Positions 7,690 through 18,018 of a DNA stretch of 64,000 nucleotides are shown here, in pieces. The stretch covers positions 1-64,000 of the forward strand of contig NZ_CAJNAT010000006.1 in the NCBI RefSeq assembly GCF_905220705.1. Direction: 5' to 3'. The DNA comes from Paraburkholderia domus. Its GTDB lineage: Bacteria > Pseudomonadota > Gammaproteobacteria > Burkholderiales > Burkholderiaceae. The first letter of the stretch is position 1. The number at the start of each line of letters is the position of its first letter. Position numbers and translations under genes: made by a program. The notes beneath the pieces were generated by a model. That model worked only from the letters and a program-made list of their open reading frames with translations. It did no database searches and was not told the origin of the DNA.

Positions 7690-8589
7690 ATGAGCGAAGC
7701 ACCACACGGAGCCCCAATCAAAACCCCCGGGCAGCTCATTGCCGCGATCATTGCCAGTTTTGCGGTACCGATCGTCATCATCGTTCTGCTAGTGATCTAC
7801 GTCGATAACTCGACGCGCACCGGCGCCGGCACCGACAGTCTTTCCCAAGCCGAGGTCAGCGCGCGCATCAAACCGCTCGCACAAGTCGACATTCGCGACG
7901 CCAATGCGCCGCGTGTCTACAAGACCGGCGAAGAGGTTTACAAGGCCGTTTGCTCCGCGTGTCACGCGTCGGGTGCGGCAGGCGCGCCGAAATTCACCAA
8001 CACCGCCGACTGGGCCCCTCGCATTGCGCAGGGCTTCGACACGCTGTGGCACACGGCGCTCGCCGGCAAGGGCGCGATGCCCCCGCGCGGCGGCACCAGC
8101 CCGGACGACTACAGCGACTTCGAAATCGCCCGCGCCGTGGTTTACATGGCGAACAATTCCGGCGCGAGCTTCCCTGAACCGGCGCAACCGGCAGCGGGTG
8201 CGGCGGCGGCCGCCTCGGGCGCTGCTGCTGCCGCGCCGGCGGGTGCTTCGGACGCTGGCGCCGCACAAGCCGCTGCCGCGATGGCAGCCATGGCAAGCGT
8301 GCCGCAAGCAGCTGCACCGGCAGCCGGCGGGACGCAAAGCGCGGACGCCTCGCAAGCCGGCAAGGCGCTTTATCAGCAGGTTTGCCAGGCGTGTCACGCG
8401 GCCGGCGTGTTGAACGCACCGAAGTTCGGCGACAAGGAAGCGTGGGCGGCACGCCTGAAAGACCCGATCGACACGGTCTACAACTATGCGCTGCACGGCA
8501 AGGGCGCGATGCCACCGAAAGGCGGATCTACAGCTTCCGACGCCGACGTGAAGGCCGCTGTCGATTACATGATCAGCGCCGCGAAATAA
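7690..8589 (+). CDS. Membrane-anchored dihaem c5-type cytochrome
   Basis: This 299-residue electron carrier has one N-terminal membrane helix (about residues 16-40) and two periplasmic c-type haem domains. The haem sites are CSACH (C88, C91, H92) and CQACH (C232, C235, H236), each followed by the c5-type GAMPPRGG or GAMPPKGG segment that holds the axial Met. The two domains are joined by about 50 residues of Ala-rich linker (roughly 160-215). Proteins of this kind shuttle electrons between the bc1 complex or other donors and terminal oxidases. It is a single-gene unit with its own terminator. The two haem domains look like an internal duplication. The specific redox partner is not known. Confidence 0.9.
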   Translation: MSEAPHGAPIKTPGQLIAAIIASFAVPIVIIVLLVIYVDNSTRTGAGTDSLSQAEVSARIKPLAQVDIRDANAPRVYKTGEEVYKAVCSACHASGAAGAPKFTNTADWAPRIAQGFDTLWHTALAGKGAMPPRGGTSPDDYSDFEIARAVVYMANNSGASFPEPAQPAAGAAAAASGAAAAAPAGASDAGAAQAAAAMAAMASVPQAAAPAAGGTQSADASQAGKALYQQVCQACHAAGVLNAPKFGDKEAWAARLKDPIDTVYNYALHGKGAMPPKGGSTASDADVKAAVDYMISAAK

Positions 8590-8630
8590 GGCGCTTGCGA
8601 GATCGCTTCGGGCGGTTCTCGCAAAACAGA

Positions 8631-8668
8631 AAATCCCTGCATCGTGGCGACACGGGCAGGGATTTTTT
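8631..8668. terminator. Bidirectional intrinsic terminator between cytochrome gene and rep
   Basis: The arms AAAATCCCTGC and GCAGGGATTTTTT enclose a 15-base loop. Both flanks give U runs in the corresponding RNA, so the hairpin can end both the cytochrome transcript and the convergent rep transcript. Confidence 0.85.
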
Positions 8669-8670
8669 CT

Positions 8671-10761
8671 TCAAGGTTTCTGCAACAGCGCCTTCAAACT
8701 CGCGAGCCGGTCTTTCGGCGACATCGGCGCTTCTTCGGGCGTCGGCGGCGGAGCATCGTCGAGCAGCATCTCCGGGATGAAGCGCGACGGCTCGCACACC
8801 ACGGTTTCGCGCGCGCGCTTGCGCTTTTTGCACCAGTTCAGATGCAGGCTGCGCTGCGCACGCGTGATCGCGACGTACATCAGACGGCGCTCTTCCTCGA
8901 TGCGCGCGTCGTCGATCGGCTCGTCGTCGGGGCCGCCGCGGTGCGGCATGATGCCTTCTTCGACGCCCACCAGAAACACGTGGGGATATTCGAGCCCCTT
9001 GGACGCATGCACGGTCGAAAGCCGTACCGCATCCGGATCTTCTTCACGGCCTTCGAGCATCGACATCAGTGCGACGGTCTGGATCAGGCCGAGCAGATTC
9101 TTGCCGGTGTCGCCGAGGCCATCGGCGGTGTCATAGCCGGTTGCTTCGCTTTTCTCCGAACCCTCGGGCTCAGCTTTGGTGCCTTTGCGCTTCAACCATT
9201 CCATGAACTCGAGCACGTTCTGCCACTTGGACTGCGCCTGACGTTCGTCGAACGCGTCGTACAGATAGGCTTCGTAGTGGATCGCGTCCATCAGTTCGTC
9301 GAGCAGCGGGCCGGCGGCGTCTTTCTCGGCGCGGTCGGTGAGACGCTGCATGAAGTCGCAGAACACGCGCATCGGTTCAATCTGGCGCGGCGACAGGCGC
9401 GCCTCGATGCCGCCCATGTACACCGCTTCGAATAGCGACACCTTCGCCTGACCCGCGAACGACCCGAGCGCTTCGAGCGTCGTATTGCCGACGCCGCGGC
9501 GCGGTGTGGTGATCGCGCGGATAAACGCGGGGTCGTCGTTCGCGTTGGCGATCAGGCGCAGATACGCGCAGATATCCTTGATCTCGGCTTTGTCGAAGAA
9601 CGACTGGCCGCCGGACAGCACGTACGGGATCCGTTCACGGCGCAGCACCTGTTCGAAGATGCGCGCCTGGAAATTGCCGCGATACAGGATCGCGTAGTCG
9701 CGGAAATTCGCGCGCCGCTCGAACTTGTGCGCGGACAGGCGGAACACGACGGACTCGGCTTCGTGCTCTTCGTCGTTGCAAGGCGTGACGGTGATCGAGT
9801 CGCCCATGCCGTGTTCGGACCACAGCTTCTTTTCGAACAGCTTCGGGTTGTTCGCGATCACGTTGTTCGCGGCGGTGAGAATGCGCACCGTCGAACGGTA
9901 GTTCTGTTCCAGCTTGATCAGATGCAGCTTCGGAAAATCCTTGCTGAGCTGGCCGAGATTTTCGAGCGTCGCGCCGCGCCAGCCGTAGATCGCCTGATCG
10001 TCGTCGCCGACGGCCGTGAACGCCGCACGGGGGCCGGCCAGCAGCTTCACCAGTTCGTACTGACAGGCGTTGGTGTCCTGATACTCGTCGATCAGCAGAT
10101 AGCGCAGCTTGTTCTGCCAGCGGTCGCGCACCTGCTCGTTCTTCTCGAAGAGTTCGGCGGGCAGGCGGATCAGATCGTCGAAATCGACCGCCTGATACGC
10201 ATGCAGCGTCGCCACGTAATTGCGGTAGACGATCGCGGCCTGATGCTCGTCCTCGTTCGCGGCGATCGCGATCGCCTGCTCGGGCATGATCATGCCGTTC
10301 TTCCACAGCGAGATGATCGACTGGATCTTGCGGATGAAGCCCTTGTCCGTCGAGCCGACCTGCTCCTGGATCATGCCGAAGCAGTCGTCCGAATCCATGA
10401 TCGAGAACTGCGGCTTGAGGCCGACATGTTCCGCTTCCTGCCGCAGAATCTGCACGCCGAGCGAGTGGAAGGTGCAGACCGTCAGCTGGTTGACGGGCAC
10501 TTTGCGGCCTTCCTTGCCGGGTGTGGTCAGCGTCTTGCCTTCGAGCAGCTTGCCCACGCGCTCGCGCATTTCCAACGCGGCCTTGTTCGTGAACGTGACG
10601 GCGGCGATGTGGCGCGGCTCGAAGCCTTTGGCTTCGATCAGGTGCGCGATTTTCTGCGTGATCACGCGCGTCTTGCCGCTGCCGGCGCCGGCGAGCACGA
10701 GACACGGACCGTCAAGATAACGGACCGCTTCATTTTGAGCGGGGTTCAGGCCTGCGGACAT
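8671..10761 (-). CDS. rep: ATP-dependent DNA helicase Rep
   Basis: This 696-residue superfamily 1A 3'-5' helicase clears proteins ahead of replication forks and restarts them. The N-terminus (LNPAQNEAV) and Walker A (LAGAGSGKTR) are Rep/UvrD-like. The motifs TFTNKAA, DEYQDTN, VGDDDQAIYGWRGA, QNYRS, VHASKGLE and VAITRAQ are all present. It matches E. coli Rep better than UvrD in length and in the segments around EQNYRST and NNEEHEA. The C-terminus ends in a short basic tail. It converges on the cytochrome gene, with which it shares a terminator. Confidence 0.92.
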   Translation of the reverse strand: MSAGLNPAQNEAVRYLDGPCLVLAGAGSGKTRVITQKIAHLIEAKGFEPRHIAAVTFTNKAALEMRERVGKLLEGKTLTTPGKEGRKVPVNQLTVCTFHSLGVQILRQEAEHVGLKPQFSIMDSDDCFGMIQEQVGSTDKGFIRKIQSIISLWKNGMIMPEQAIAIAANEDEHQAAIVYRNYVATLHAYQAVDFDDLIRLPAELFEKNEQVRDRWQNKLRYLLIDEYQDTNACQYELVKLLAGPRAAFTAVGDDDQAIYGWRGATLENLGQLSKDFPKLHLIKLEQNYRSTVRILTAANNVIANNPKLFEKKLWSEHGMGDSITVTPCNDEEHEAESVVFRLSAHKFERRANFRDYAILYRGNFQARIFEQVLRRERIPYVLSGGQSFFDKAEIKDICAYLRLIANANDDPAFIRAITTPRRGVGNTTLEALGSFAGQAKVSLFEAVYMGGIEARLSPRQIEPMRVFCDFMQRLTDRAEKDAAGPLLDELMDAIHYEAYLYDAFDERQAQSKWQNVLEFMEWLKRKGTKAEPEGSEKSEATGYDTADGLGDTGKNLLGLIQTVALMSMLEGREEDPDAVRLSTVHASKGLEYPHVFLVGVEEGIMPHRGGPDDEPIDDARIEEERRLMYVAITRAQRSLHLNWCKKRKRARETVVCEPSRFIPEMLLDDAPPPTPEEAPMSPKDRLASLKALLQKP

Positions 10762-11180
10762 CGTCTGTGGATGGGTAATGCGGTTGAGGGCGCTTAGGTG
10801 CGGAATCGCGAGACCGAAGGCCCGGGGGCATGCTGCGAGGGGCCAGCGGCTGGAATGGCACAGCGCGTGCTGCGGGATTCCGGCTCGCTACGCTCCGCGC
10901 GAGAGGAGCGATGTTAACACGGATAAATGCGACGGATAAATGCGACGGATGATTGCGACAGACTGGGGACGGATGACCGCAGCGGACACGCCGCGCCGGA
11001 TGCCTCGACGGCGGATCCCAGGCGACGTCGCGTCCACGCTTGAGCGATGAGATGACAGATATCGCTGACAGCCATCCATGACAACGCTGACAGTCTGCCT
11101 TCGGGACATGCCACAATTACGCTGTTGCGCGCCGTCGCCGCGGTGGCAAAGCGGCGCGCCGTTTTTGCAGGAAGACACGC
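10762..11180. other. Intergenic region between rep and oxidoreductase, with tandem repeat
   Basis: This divergent promoter region contains three near-identical 13-base units (10920-10958, listed separately). The rest is GC-rich and shows no gene or terminator that I can support. The oxidoreductase ribosome site, AGGAAG, lies just before 11181. Confidence 0.5.
10920..10958 (+). repeat. Three tandem 13-bp repeats
   Basis: CGGATAAATGCGA occurs twice in a row (10920-10932 and 10933-10945) and is followed by the variant CGGATGATTGCGA (10946-10958). A further CGGATGA follows at 10970. It lies between the divergent starts of rep and the oxidoreductase gene and could be a cooperative protein-binding site or replication-slippage debris. 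Confidence 0.8.
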
Positions 11181-12230
11181 ATGTCCGCATCGCTGAAGAT
11201 TGGATTGATGGGTTACGGTTTTGCTGGCGCGACCTTTCATGCGCCGGTGATCGAGCACTGCGGGCGCGCGAGCATCGCGGCCATCGCGACGAGTCAGCCG
11301 AAGCACGCACTGGCCGATTACCCGCACGCAAAGGTGGTGGCGGATCTCGACGCGCTGCTGGCGCTTGAAGAAGTCGAGTGCGTCGTGATCGCGACGCCTA
11401 ATGACACGCACTTCGACCTGGCGCGCCGCACCCTGGAAGCAGGCAAGCACGTGGTGGTCGACAAGCCGGTCACGCTCACCGCCGCCGACGCCCACACGCT
11501 CGCCAACATTGCGCTTGCTCGCGGCAAGCTGTTCGTGCCCTTTCACAACCGCCGCTGGGACGGTGATTTTCTGACCGTGCGTGATCTGCTTGCCAGCAGA
11601 GAGTTGGGGCGCATCACGCAATACGAGTCGCATTTCGACCGTTTCCGGCCAGAGGTTCGGCAGCGTTGGCGTGAGGAGGCTTCGCGCGGCGGTGGTTTGC
11701 TATTGGATCTTGGACCGCACCTCATCGACCAGGCGTTGGCGTTGTTCGGCGCACCGCAGACCGTATCCGCGACGGTTCGAACACATCGCGACCAGGCCAG
11801 CGCGCCGGACTACGTGCATATTCAACTGGGGTACGGCGAGTTCGAGGTGGTGTTGCATGCAAGCGCATTGACTGCGCTGGTCGCGCCGAGGTTTGCGATC
11901 CACGGCACGCAGGGGAGCTATGCGAAATACGGGCTCGATACACAGGAAGATCAGCTGAAGGCCGGCTTGCGGCCTGGCGACGAAGGGTTCGGCGCCGGCA
12001 ATACAGCGGGGGTATTGCGCGTGCTCGAAGGCGATCAGGAAGTCGAGCGGGCGGTGCCTACGCGTAACGGCGAATACGTCGGTTTTTATATTGCCCTGGC
12101 GGATGCCATTCAGAACGGCGTGAAATTTCCTGTCAGCGCTCAGGATGCGGTCGACGTGATGACGATTATCGAGCTTGCCGCCCGAAGCTCCGAGGAAGGT
12201 ACCCGGCTGCCGTTCGAGCGTATTCGCTGA
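11181..12230 (+). CDS. Gfo/Idh/MocA-family NAD(P)-dependent oxidoreductase
   Basis: This 349-residue sugar-type dehydrogenase has an N-terminal Rossmann fold (IGLMGYGFAGATFH, residues about 6-19) and the family lysine motif in VDKPVT, where the Lys helps catalysis. A substrate-binding alpha/beta C-terminal domain follows, with GGGLLLDLGPHLIDQ, in which the His is typically catalytic. It resembles E. coli YdgJ-type proteins. The natural substrate (a polyol, inositol or sugar derivative) cannot be told from sequence. It stands alone, with AGGAAG before the start. Confidence 0.9.
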   Translation: MSASLKIGLMGYGFAGATFHAPVIEHCGRASIAAIATSQPKHALADYPHAKVVADLDALLALEEVECVVIATPNDTHFDLARRTLEAGKHVVVDKPVTLTAADAHTLANIALARGKLFVPFHNRRWDGDFLTVRDLLASRELGRITQYESHFDRFRPEVRQRWREEASRGGGLLLDLGPHLIDQALALFGAPQTVSATVRTHRDQASAPDYVHIQLGYGEFEVVLHASALTALVAPRFAIHGTQGSYAKYGLDTQEDQLKAGLRPGDEGFGAGNTAGVLRVLEGDQEVERAVPTRNGEYVGFYIALADAIQNGVKFPVSAQDAVDVMTIIELAARSSEEGTRLPFERIR

Positions 12231-12429
12231 GTTCTTCCTTACGAGGCGTGTTCTGGCTATCTAGCGGTGGCACATGGGCAAACCGTGTCGCCGCCAAATC
12301 GAAATTCCTGACAACGCCGAAAGGAACATAACGTTACAAATAACCCCGCCTCCGCGGTCAGCGCGAATCCCCCGTAATCCGTTGCTACCCCAGTAGCACC
12401 ACAAAACGACAACGACTTCCGGAGAGTCC

Positions 12430-12783
12430 ATGCCCCGTATCGTCCGCGCACTAGCAGCATGCGCATTGCTTAGCTCACTGGCCGCCTGCGTGGTGACCCC
12501 GCAGCAACCTGCACCGGCGCCGCGCCCCAACCCGCAGCAGATCGCGGATGAGCGTCTCCATCAGGTGAACGGCCGTATCGACAACCTGAGCCGCCGCATC
12601 GACGCACGCGTCAACCAAGGCTACTACCCGCCCCCGCAAGGCGGCGCGTTGCACCACCGCCTCGACGTGATCCGTCAGGAAGCGCACGACATGGCGGCGC
12701 AACACGGCGGCGGCCTGTCCGGCGACGAACAGCGCGTGCTGAACCAGGAACTGGACAACGCGGCACACGCCATCGGCGAATAA
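12430..12783 (+). CDS. Small putative lipoprotein
   Basis: This 117-residue protein has an N-terminal signal sequence ending in a lipobox (SLAAC, Cys at residue 20), so it should be lipid-anchored. After a Pro-rich spacer comes a charged helical region (NGRIDNLSRRIDARVNQG) suggestive of a coiled coil, then a short helical C-terminal part. CGGAGAG lies just before the ATG. I know no function for it. A terminator follows directly. Confidence 0.75.
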   Translation: MPRIVRALAACALLSSLAACVVTPQQPAPAPRPNPQQIADERLHQVNGRIDNLSRRIDARVNQGYYPPPQGGALHHRLDVIRQEAHDMAAQHGGGLSGDEQRVLNQELDNAAHAIGE

Positions 12784-12811
12784 TCGCGCAGGTTCAGGCA
12801 CTGAAGCAAAG

Positions 12812-12843
12812 AAGCGCGGGCATCATGTCCCGCGCTTTTTTTT
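12812..12843 (+). terminator. Intrinsic terminator after the lipoprotein gene
   Basis: The arms AAGCGCGGG and CCCGCGCTT enclose CATCATGT and are followed by a run of nine T. Confidence 0.9.
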
Positions 12844-12894
12844 GGCTTTCGCGAAGCCGCAGGGCCAACCGCCATGCCCCTTGCGGGCCTTTAT

Positions 12895-12923
12895 TTGACA
12901 AGCCCCCGGCCCTCGCGTACATT
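12895..12923 (+). promoter_or_regulatory. Sigma-70 promoter of the gcv operon
   Basis: TTGACA (12895-12900) and TACATT (12918-12923) are separated by exactly 17 bases. Transcription would start near 12930, just ahead of the glycine riboswitch. Confidence 0.85.
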
Positions 12924-12935
12924 CGCCGCACGCGT

Positions 12936-13229
12936 CGGGAGAGCGTGCTGGCCGCAGAAAATTGCAGGCCGCGCCGCCGAAGGGGCACACCCGCAAACTC
13001 TCAGGCAAAAGGACCGACCGCGTCGAAGAACCCGCGCCCAGGCAACATCAAGGCATCGGTTTTTCGCACTCTGGAGAGCGGCAGTAGCCGTCTGCGTCGC
13101 GTACGTCAAACGTGCATCGAGCAGATATTGGCAGGCTGCCCACCGAAGGGGCGCGCGTTTCACCGTAGCGATCACGGCTTCAACATCGCACGGTGGCGCA
13201 ATCTCTCAGGTATCGAGGACAGAGGGGTC
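12936..13229 (+). promoter_or_regulatory. Tandem glycine riboswitch
   Basis: Two glycine aptamers stand in series in the gcvT leader. The first begins at GGGAGAGC (12937-12944) and has the conserved CCGAAGGGGCA and ACTCTCAGGCAAAAGGACC segments, closing with CTCTGGAGAGC near 13078. The second has CCACCGAAGGGGCGC, AATCTCTCAGGTATCGAGGACAG and ends near 13228. These are the conserved glycine-binding cores. In known tandem glycine riboswitches, ligand binding turns on expression of glycine cleavage genes, matching the downstream gcvTHP. Confidence 0.95.
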
Positions 13230-13256
13230 ATGCAACGCATTCGCTCGCAGCCGGCA

Positions 13257-13289
13257 GGCCGCGAGGCGTAGCGCCGCATGGCCTTTTTT
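13257..13289 (+). terminator. Riboswitch expression-platform terminator
   Basis: GGCC (13257-13260) and GGCC (13280-13283) close a hairpin with inner GGCG/CGCC pairing, followed by six T. It lies between the second aptamer and the gcvT start at 13314. Without glycine it should stop transcription; with glycine bound, an alternative pairing presumably releases it. The alternative pairing is inferred. Confidence 0.75.
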
Positions 13290-13313
13290 GTTTCACGAGA
13301 CGCCTGAGGCCCC

Positions 13314-14432
13314 ATGACCGAACTCAAACACACCCCGCTCAACGCCACCCATCGTGCGCTCAACGCCCGCATGGTCGATTTCGGCGGCTGGGACATGCCC
13401 GTCAACTACGGCTCGCAGATCGACGAACACCGCGCCGTGCGCACCGACGCCGGCATGTTCGACGTCTCGCACATGTGCGTCGTCGATTTCACCGGCGAAC
13501 GCGTGCGCGCCTTCTTCGAATACGCGCTGGCCAACAATGTCGCCAAGCTGCAAACGCCGGGCCGCGCGCTCTACTCCTGTCTGCTGAACTCGAATGGCGG
13601 CGTGATCGACGATCTGATCGTCTATTACTTCGGCGAAGATCACTTCCGCGTGGTCGTCAACGCCGGCACCGCCGATAAAGACATCGCCTGGTTCGGCCAG
13701 CTCAACGCAGAGGGCAGCTTCGGCCTGACCATCACGCCGCGCCGCGATTACGCGATCGTCGCCGTGCAGGGCCCGAACGCCCGTGAAAAAGTCTGGCAAA
13801 CCGTGCCGGCCGCCCGCGCCGCCACTGAAGCCCTGAAGCCGTTCAACGCCGCGCGCGTCGAAGACACGCCGTTTGGCGAACTCACCGTCGCCCGCACCGG
13901 CTACACCGGCGAAGACGGCTTCGAAATCATCGTCCCGGCGGATCACGTCGCAGCGCTGTGGAACGCGCTGCAAGCACAAGGCGTGCGCCCCGCAGGTCTC
14001 GGCGCGCGCGACACGCTGCGTCTCGAAGCCGGCATGAACCTGTACGGCCAGGATATGGACGACAACGTCTCGCCGCTCGACGCCGGCCTCGCCTGGACCG
14101 TCGATCTGACTTCGCCGCGCGATTTCGTCGGCAAAGGCAAGCTCGAAGCCGACGGCTCGCAGGCCGCGTTCGTCGGTCTGATCTTGCTGAAGGAAAACGG
14201 CAAGGCGGCAGGCGTGTTGCGTGCTCACCAGAAAGTCGTCACGCCGCAGGGCGAAGGCGAAATCACCAGCGGCACGTTTTCACCCACGATGCAGGAATCG
14301 ATCGCCTTCGCGCGCGTGCCGAAAGGCGTGCAGCCGGGCGACACCGTTCACGTCCAGATTCGTGACAAAAACGTTCCCGCAAGCGTGGTAAAACTGCCGT
14401 TCGTGCGCAACGGCAAAGTGCTCGCAGTTTAA
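13314..14432 (+). CDS. gcvT: Glycine cleavage system T protein (aminomethyltransferase)
   Basis: This 372-residue cytosolic enzyme moves the methylene group from the aminomethyl-lipoyl arm of GcvH to tetrahydrofolate and releases ammonia. Family motifs are [13 protein letters not shown] near the N-terminus, [24 protein letters not shown] and the C-terminal barrel domain. Length is normal. It is the first gene of gcvTHP, placed 24 bases after the riboswitch terminator, so its expression should follow intracellular glycine. Confidence 0.97.
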   Translation: MTELKHTPLNATHRALNARMVDFGGWDMPVNYGSQIDEHRAVRTDAGMFDVSHMCVVDFTGERVRAFFEYALANNVAKLQTPGRALYSCLLNSNGGVIDDLIVYYFGEDHFRVVVNAGTADKDIAWFGQLNAEGSFGLTITPRRDYAIVAVQGPNAREKVWQTVPAARAATEALKPFNAARVEDTPFGELTVARTGYTGEDGFEIIVPADHVAALWNALQAQGVRPAGLGARDTLRLEAGMNLYGQDMDDNVSPLDAGLAWTVDLTSPRDFVGKGKLEADGSQAAFVGLILLKENGKAAGVLRAHQKVVTPQGEGEITSGTFSPTMQESIAFARVPKGVQPGDTVHVQIRDKNVPASVVKLPFVRNGKVLAV

Positions 14433-14495
14433 GCAGCCGTCGCGTGCGTCTACCTTTTTAAGTTCATACCGAATAACACCGCATAGGAGCATCCG

Positions 14496-14876
14496 ATGAG
14501 CATCCCGGCCGATCTGAAATACACCGAATCGCACGAGTGGGTCCGCACCGAAGCGGACGGCACGCTGACGGTCGGCATCACCGACCACGCGCAGGAAGCG
14601 CTCGGCGATATCGTCTTCTTCGAAGTCCAGGAACTGGGCAAGACCGTCGAAGCCGGCGACACCGTCGCCGTGATCGAATCGGTGAAGGCCGCTTCCGATA
14701 TCTACGCACCGGTTTCGGGCGAAATCATCGAAGCGAACCCGGCCGTCGCCGACACGCCGGATGGCGTCAACAGCGCGCCCTACGAAAACTGGCTCTTCAA
14801 GATCAAGCCGGCCGCGGGCGCAGCGCTTGACCGCCTGATCGACGCGGACGCGTACTCGAAGGCGATCGGCGCCTGA
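14496..14876 (+). CDS. gcvH: Glycine cleavage system H protein
   Basis: This 126-residue lipoyl carrier shuttles the aminomethyl intermediate between the P, T and L proteins. The lipoylated lysine is K64 in ESVKAASD. The start ATG is preceded by TAGGAGCATCCG, a good ribosome site. It sits 63 bases after gcvT and 94 before gcvP. The L protein (dihydrolipoamide dehydrogenase) is not in this window. Confidence 0.97.
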   Translation: MSIPADLKYTESHEWVRTEADGTLTVGITDHAQEALGDIVFFEVQELGKTVEAGDTVAVIESVKAASDIYAPVSGEIIEANPAVADTPDGVNSAPYENWLFKIKPAAGAALDRLIDADAYSKAIGA

Positions 14877-14970
14877 TTCACCGCAAGCTGCACCATTACG
14901 TTTAAACCCGACAGGCGCGGCGCGTCCGATTCAATCGCTGAACGGACGCCCGCACCGGCAGGAACACCTC

Positions 14971-17901
14971 ATGAAGCTCGAACACCCGGATCGTCTGATG
15001 AACCGCACTCCTCTCTCGCTCGCCGCGCTCGAAGTGCATGATGCCTTCGCCGAACGGCACATCGGCCCGGATTCGGCCGACCAGCATGCGATGCTCGAAG
15101 CCCTCGGCTTTGCGTCGCGCGCCGCGCTGATCGACGCCGTCATTCCGAAGACGATCCGCCGCACCGAAACGCTGCCGCTCGGCCCCTTCGCCCAGCCGAA
15201 GAGCGAAGCCGAAGCGCTCGCCGCGCTGCGTGAACTCGCGGACAAGAACCAGGTGTTCCGCTCGTACATCGGGCAGGGTTATTACAACGCGCACACCCCG
15301 ACGGTGATCCTGCGTAACGTGCTGGAAAATCCGGCGTGGTACACCGCGTACACGCCGTATCAGCCGGAAATCTCGCAAGGCCGTCTGGAAGCGCTGCTGA
15401 ACTTCCAGCAGATGATCGTCGACCTCACCGGTCTGGCGATCTCGAACGCCTCGTTGCTCGACGAAGCGACCGCAGCCGCCGAAGCGATGACGCTGCTGCA
15501 ACGCGTCGGCAAGCCGAAGTCGAACGTGTTCTACGTCGCCGACGACGTGCTGCCGCAAACCATTGAAGTGGTGAAGACGCGCGCCACGCCGGTCGGCATT
15601 GAAGTGAAAGTGGGCCCGGCTGCGGATGCAGCGAACTCGAATGCATTCGGCGTGCTGCTGCAATACCCGGGCGTGAACGGCGATGTGCGCGACTACCGCG
15701 CACTTGCCGACGCCATCCACGCAGCGGGCGGCCACGTGGTGGTCGCCGCCGATCTGCTCGCGCTGACCGTGCTCACGCCGCCGGGCGAATGGGGTGCGGA
15801 CGTAGCCGTCGGCAACACGCAGCGTTTCGGCGTGCCGGTTGGTTTCGGCGGCCCGCACGCGGCTTACCTCGCTGTGCGCGACGAATTCAAGCGTCAGATG
15901 CCGGGCCGTCTGGTCGGTGTGACCGTCGATGCCCAAGGCAATCCGGCGTTGCGTCTGGCTCTGCAAACGCGCGAACAACATATCCGCCGCGAAAAGGCGA
16001 CCTCGAACGTGTGTACCGCGCAAGCGCTGCTCGCGATCATGGCCAGCATGTACGCCGTCTATCACGGCCCGCACGGCCTGAAGACGATCGCGCTGCGCGT
16101 GAATCGTATCGCTGCGCTGCTCGCGGCCGGTGCGAAAAAGCTCGGCTACACGCTCGTCAACGACACATTCTTCGACACGCTCACGTTCGAAACCGGCGCA
16201 CGTACTCAGGCGCTGCATGACGCCGCCACCGCGAAGCGCATTAACCTGCGCCGCGTGAGCGACACGCGCGTCGGCATCTCGATCGACGAAACCACCAAGC
16301 GCAGCGATCTGGCCGATCTGCTCGCGGCATTTGCGCAAGCGGCGTTCGTGAACGACGTGCCGCAAATCGACGCCCTCGACGCCGAACTGCCCGCCGAAAG
16401 CACCGTGCCGGCCGCGCTCGAACGCACCAGCGCGTACCTCACGCACCACGTGTTCAACCGCCACCATTCGGAAACGGAAATGCTGCGCTACCTGCGCAGC
16501 CTCTCGGACAAGGATCTGGCACTCGACCGCTCGATGATCCCGCTCGGCTCCTGCACGATGAAGCTGAACGCGACCTCGGAAATGCTGCCGGTCACGTGGC
16601 CCGAGTTCGGTCAGATTCACCCGTTCGCTCCGGCTGAGCAAACGGTCGGCTACCGCGAAATGATCGATCAGCTCGAACAGATGCTGGTCGCGGCCACCGG
16701 CTACGCAGCCGTGTCGCTGCAGCCGAACGCCGGCTCGCAAGGCGAGTACGCGGGTCTCTTGATCATTCACGCGTACCACGCATCGCGCGGCGAAGGTCAC
16801 CGCAACGTCTGCCTGATTCCCGCTTCGGCGCACGGCACGAACCCGGCGTCGGCGCAAATGGCCGGCATGCAAGTGGTCGTGGTTGCTTGCGACGCGCAAG
16901 GCAACGTCGATATCGAAGACCTGAAGAAGAAGGCCGAGCAGCACGCCGACAAGCTCGCGGCAATCATGATCACGTATCCGTCAACGCACGGCGTGTTCGA
17001 ATCGAACGTCCGCGAAATCTGCGAGATCGTGCATGCGCACGGCGGTCAGGTCTATGTGGACGGCGCGAACATGAACGCCATGGTCGGGCTGTGCGCGCCG
17101 GGCCAGTTCGGCGGCGATGTCTCGCACCTGAATCTGCACAAGACCTTCTGTATTCCGCACGGCGGCGGCGGACCGGGTGTCGGTCCGGTCGCAGTCGGCG
17201 CGCATCTCGCGCAATTCCTGCCGAATCAGATTTCGTCGGGCTATGAGCGCGCGCCGAACGGTATCGGCGCCGTGTCGGGCGCACCGTACGGTTCCGCGTC
17301 GATTCTGCCGATTTCGTGGATGTACATCGCGATGATGGGCGCGAAGAACCTCACGGCCGCCACCGAAACCGCGATCCTCAACGCCAACTACGTCGCGAAC
17401 AAACTCGCCCCGCATTATCCGGTGCTGTATTCGGGCCCGGGCGGACTGGTTGCGCACGAGTGCATTCTCGATCTGCGTCCGATCAAGGAAACCAGTGGCA
17501 TTTCGGTCGACGACGTCGCCAAGCGCCTCGCCGACTACGGCTTCCACGCACCGACCATGAGCTTCCCGGTGCCGGGCACGCTGATGGTCGAGCCGACTGA
17601 ATCGGAGTCGAAGGAAGAACTCGACCGCTTCGTCGAAGCGATGATCGCGATCCGCGAGGAAATTCGCGCGGTGGAAGATGGCCGCTCGGATCGCGAAGAC
17701 AATCCGCTGAAGCACGCGCCGCATACGGCAGCGGTGGTCATCGCCAACGACTGGAAGCATGCGTATGCGCGCGAAACCGCCGCTTATCCGCTGCCCACGT
17801 TGATCGCGAAGAAGTACTGGCCGCCGGTCGGCCGTGCGGACAACGTGTACGGCGACCGCAATCTGTTCTGCTCCTGCGTGCCGATCGCCGACTACGAGTA
17901 A
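14971..17901 (+). CDS. gcvP: Glycine decarboxylase P protein
   Basis: This PLP enzyme of 976 residues decarboxylates glycine and loads the aminomethyl group onto GcvH. It is the single-chain form, with an N-terminal half ([17 protein letters not shown]) and a C-terminal half that carries the PLP lysine K724 in [16 protein letters not shown]. An in-frame ATG at residue 10 is a possible alternative start. It is the last gene of the gcv operon; about 120 bases separate it from the next gene on the same strand. Confidence 0.97.
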   Translation: MKLEHPDRLMNRTPLSLAALEVHDAFAERHIGPDSADQHAMLEALGFASRAALIDAVIPKTIRRTETLPLGPFAQPKSEAEALAALRELADKNQVFRSYIGQGYYNAHTPTVILRNVLENPAWYTAYTPYQPEISQGRLEALLNFQQMIVDLTGLAISNASLLDEATAAAEAMTLLQRVGKPKSNVFYVADDVLPQTIEVVKTRATPVGIEVKVGPAADAANSNAFGVLLQYPGVNGDVRDYRALADAIHAAGGHVVVAADLLALTVLTPPGEWGADVAVGNTQRFGVPVGFGGPHAAYLAVRDEFKRQMPGRLVGVTVDAQGNPALRLALQTREQHIRREKATSNVCTAQALLAIMASMYAVYHGPHGLKTIALRVNRIAALLAAGAKKLGYTLVNDTFFDTLTFETGARTQALHDAATAKRINLRRVSDTRVGISIDETTKRSDLADLLAAFAQAAFVNDVPQIDALDAELPAESTVPAALERTSAYLTHHVFNRHHSETEMLRYLRSLSDKDLALDRSMIPLGSCTMKLNATSEMLPVTWPEFGQIHPFAPAEQTVGYREMIDQLEQMLVAATGYAAVSLQPNAGSQGEYAGLLIIHAYHASRGEGHRNVCLIPASAHGTNPASAQMAGMQVVVVACDAQGNVDIEDLKKKAEQHADKLAAIMITYPSTHGVFESNVREICEIVHAHGGQVYVDGANMNAMVGLCAPGQFGGDVSHLNLHKTFCIPHGGGGPGVGPVAVGAHLAQFLPNQISSGYERAPNGIGAVSGAPYGSASILPISWMYIAMMGAKNLTAATETAILNANYVANKLAPHYPVLYSGPGGLVAHECILDLRPIKETSGISVDDVAKRLADYGFHAPTMSFPVPGTLMVEPTESESKEELDRFVEAMIAIREEIRAVEDGRSDREDNPLKHAPHTAAVVIANDWKHAYARETAAYPLPTLIAKKYWPPVGRADNVYGDRNLFCSCVPIADYE

Positions 17902-18018
17902 GCGTGGCCGCCAGCCGCGCATCGCCTGAAGGTTGTAAGCAGGCGTTGCGCGGTTCTGTCGCTTGTCACGGCAAACGGCTAACATCACACACCGAATCAG
18001 CCTAACGAGGAGTTTCGC

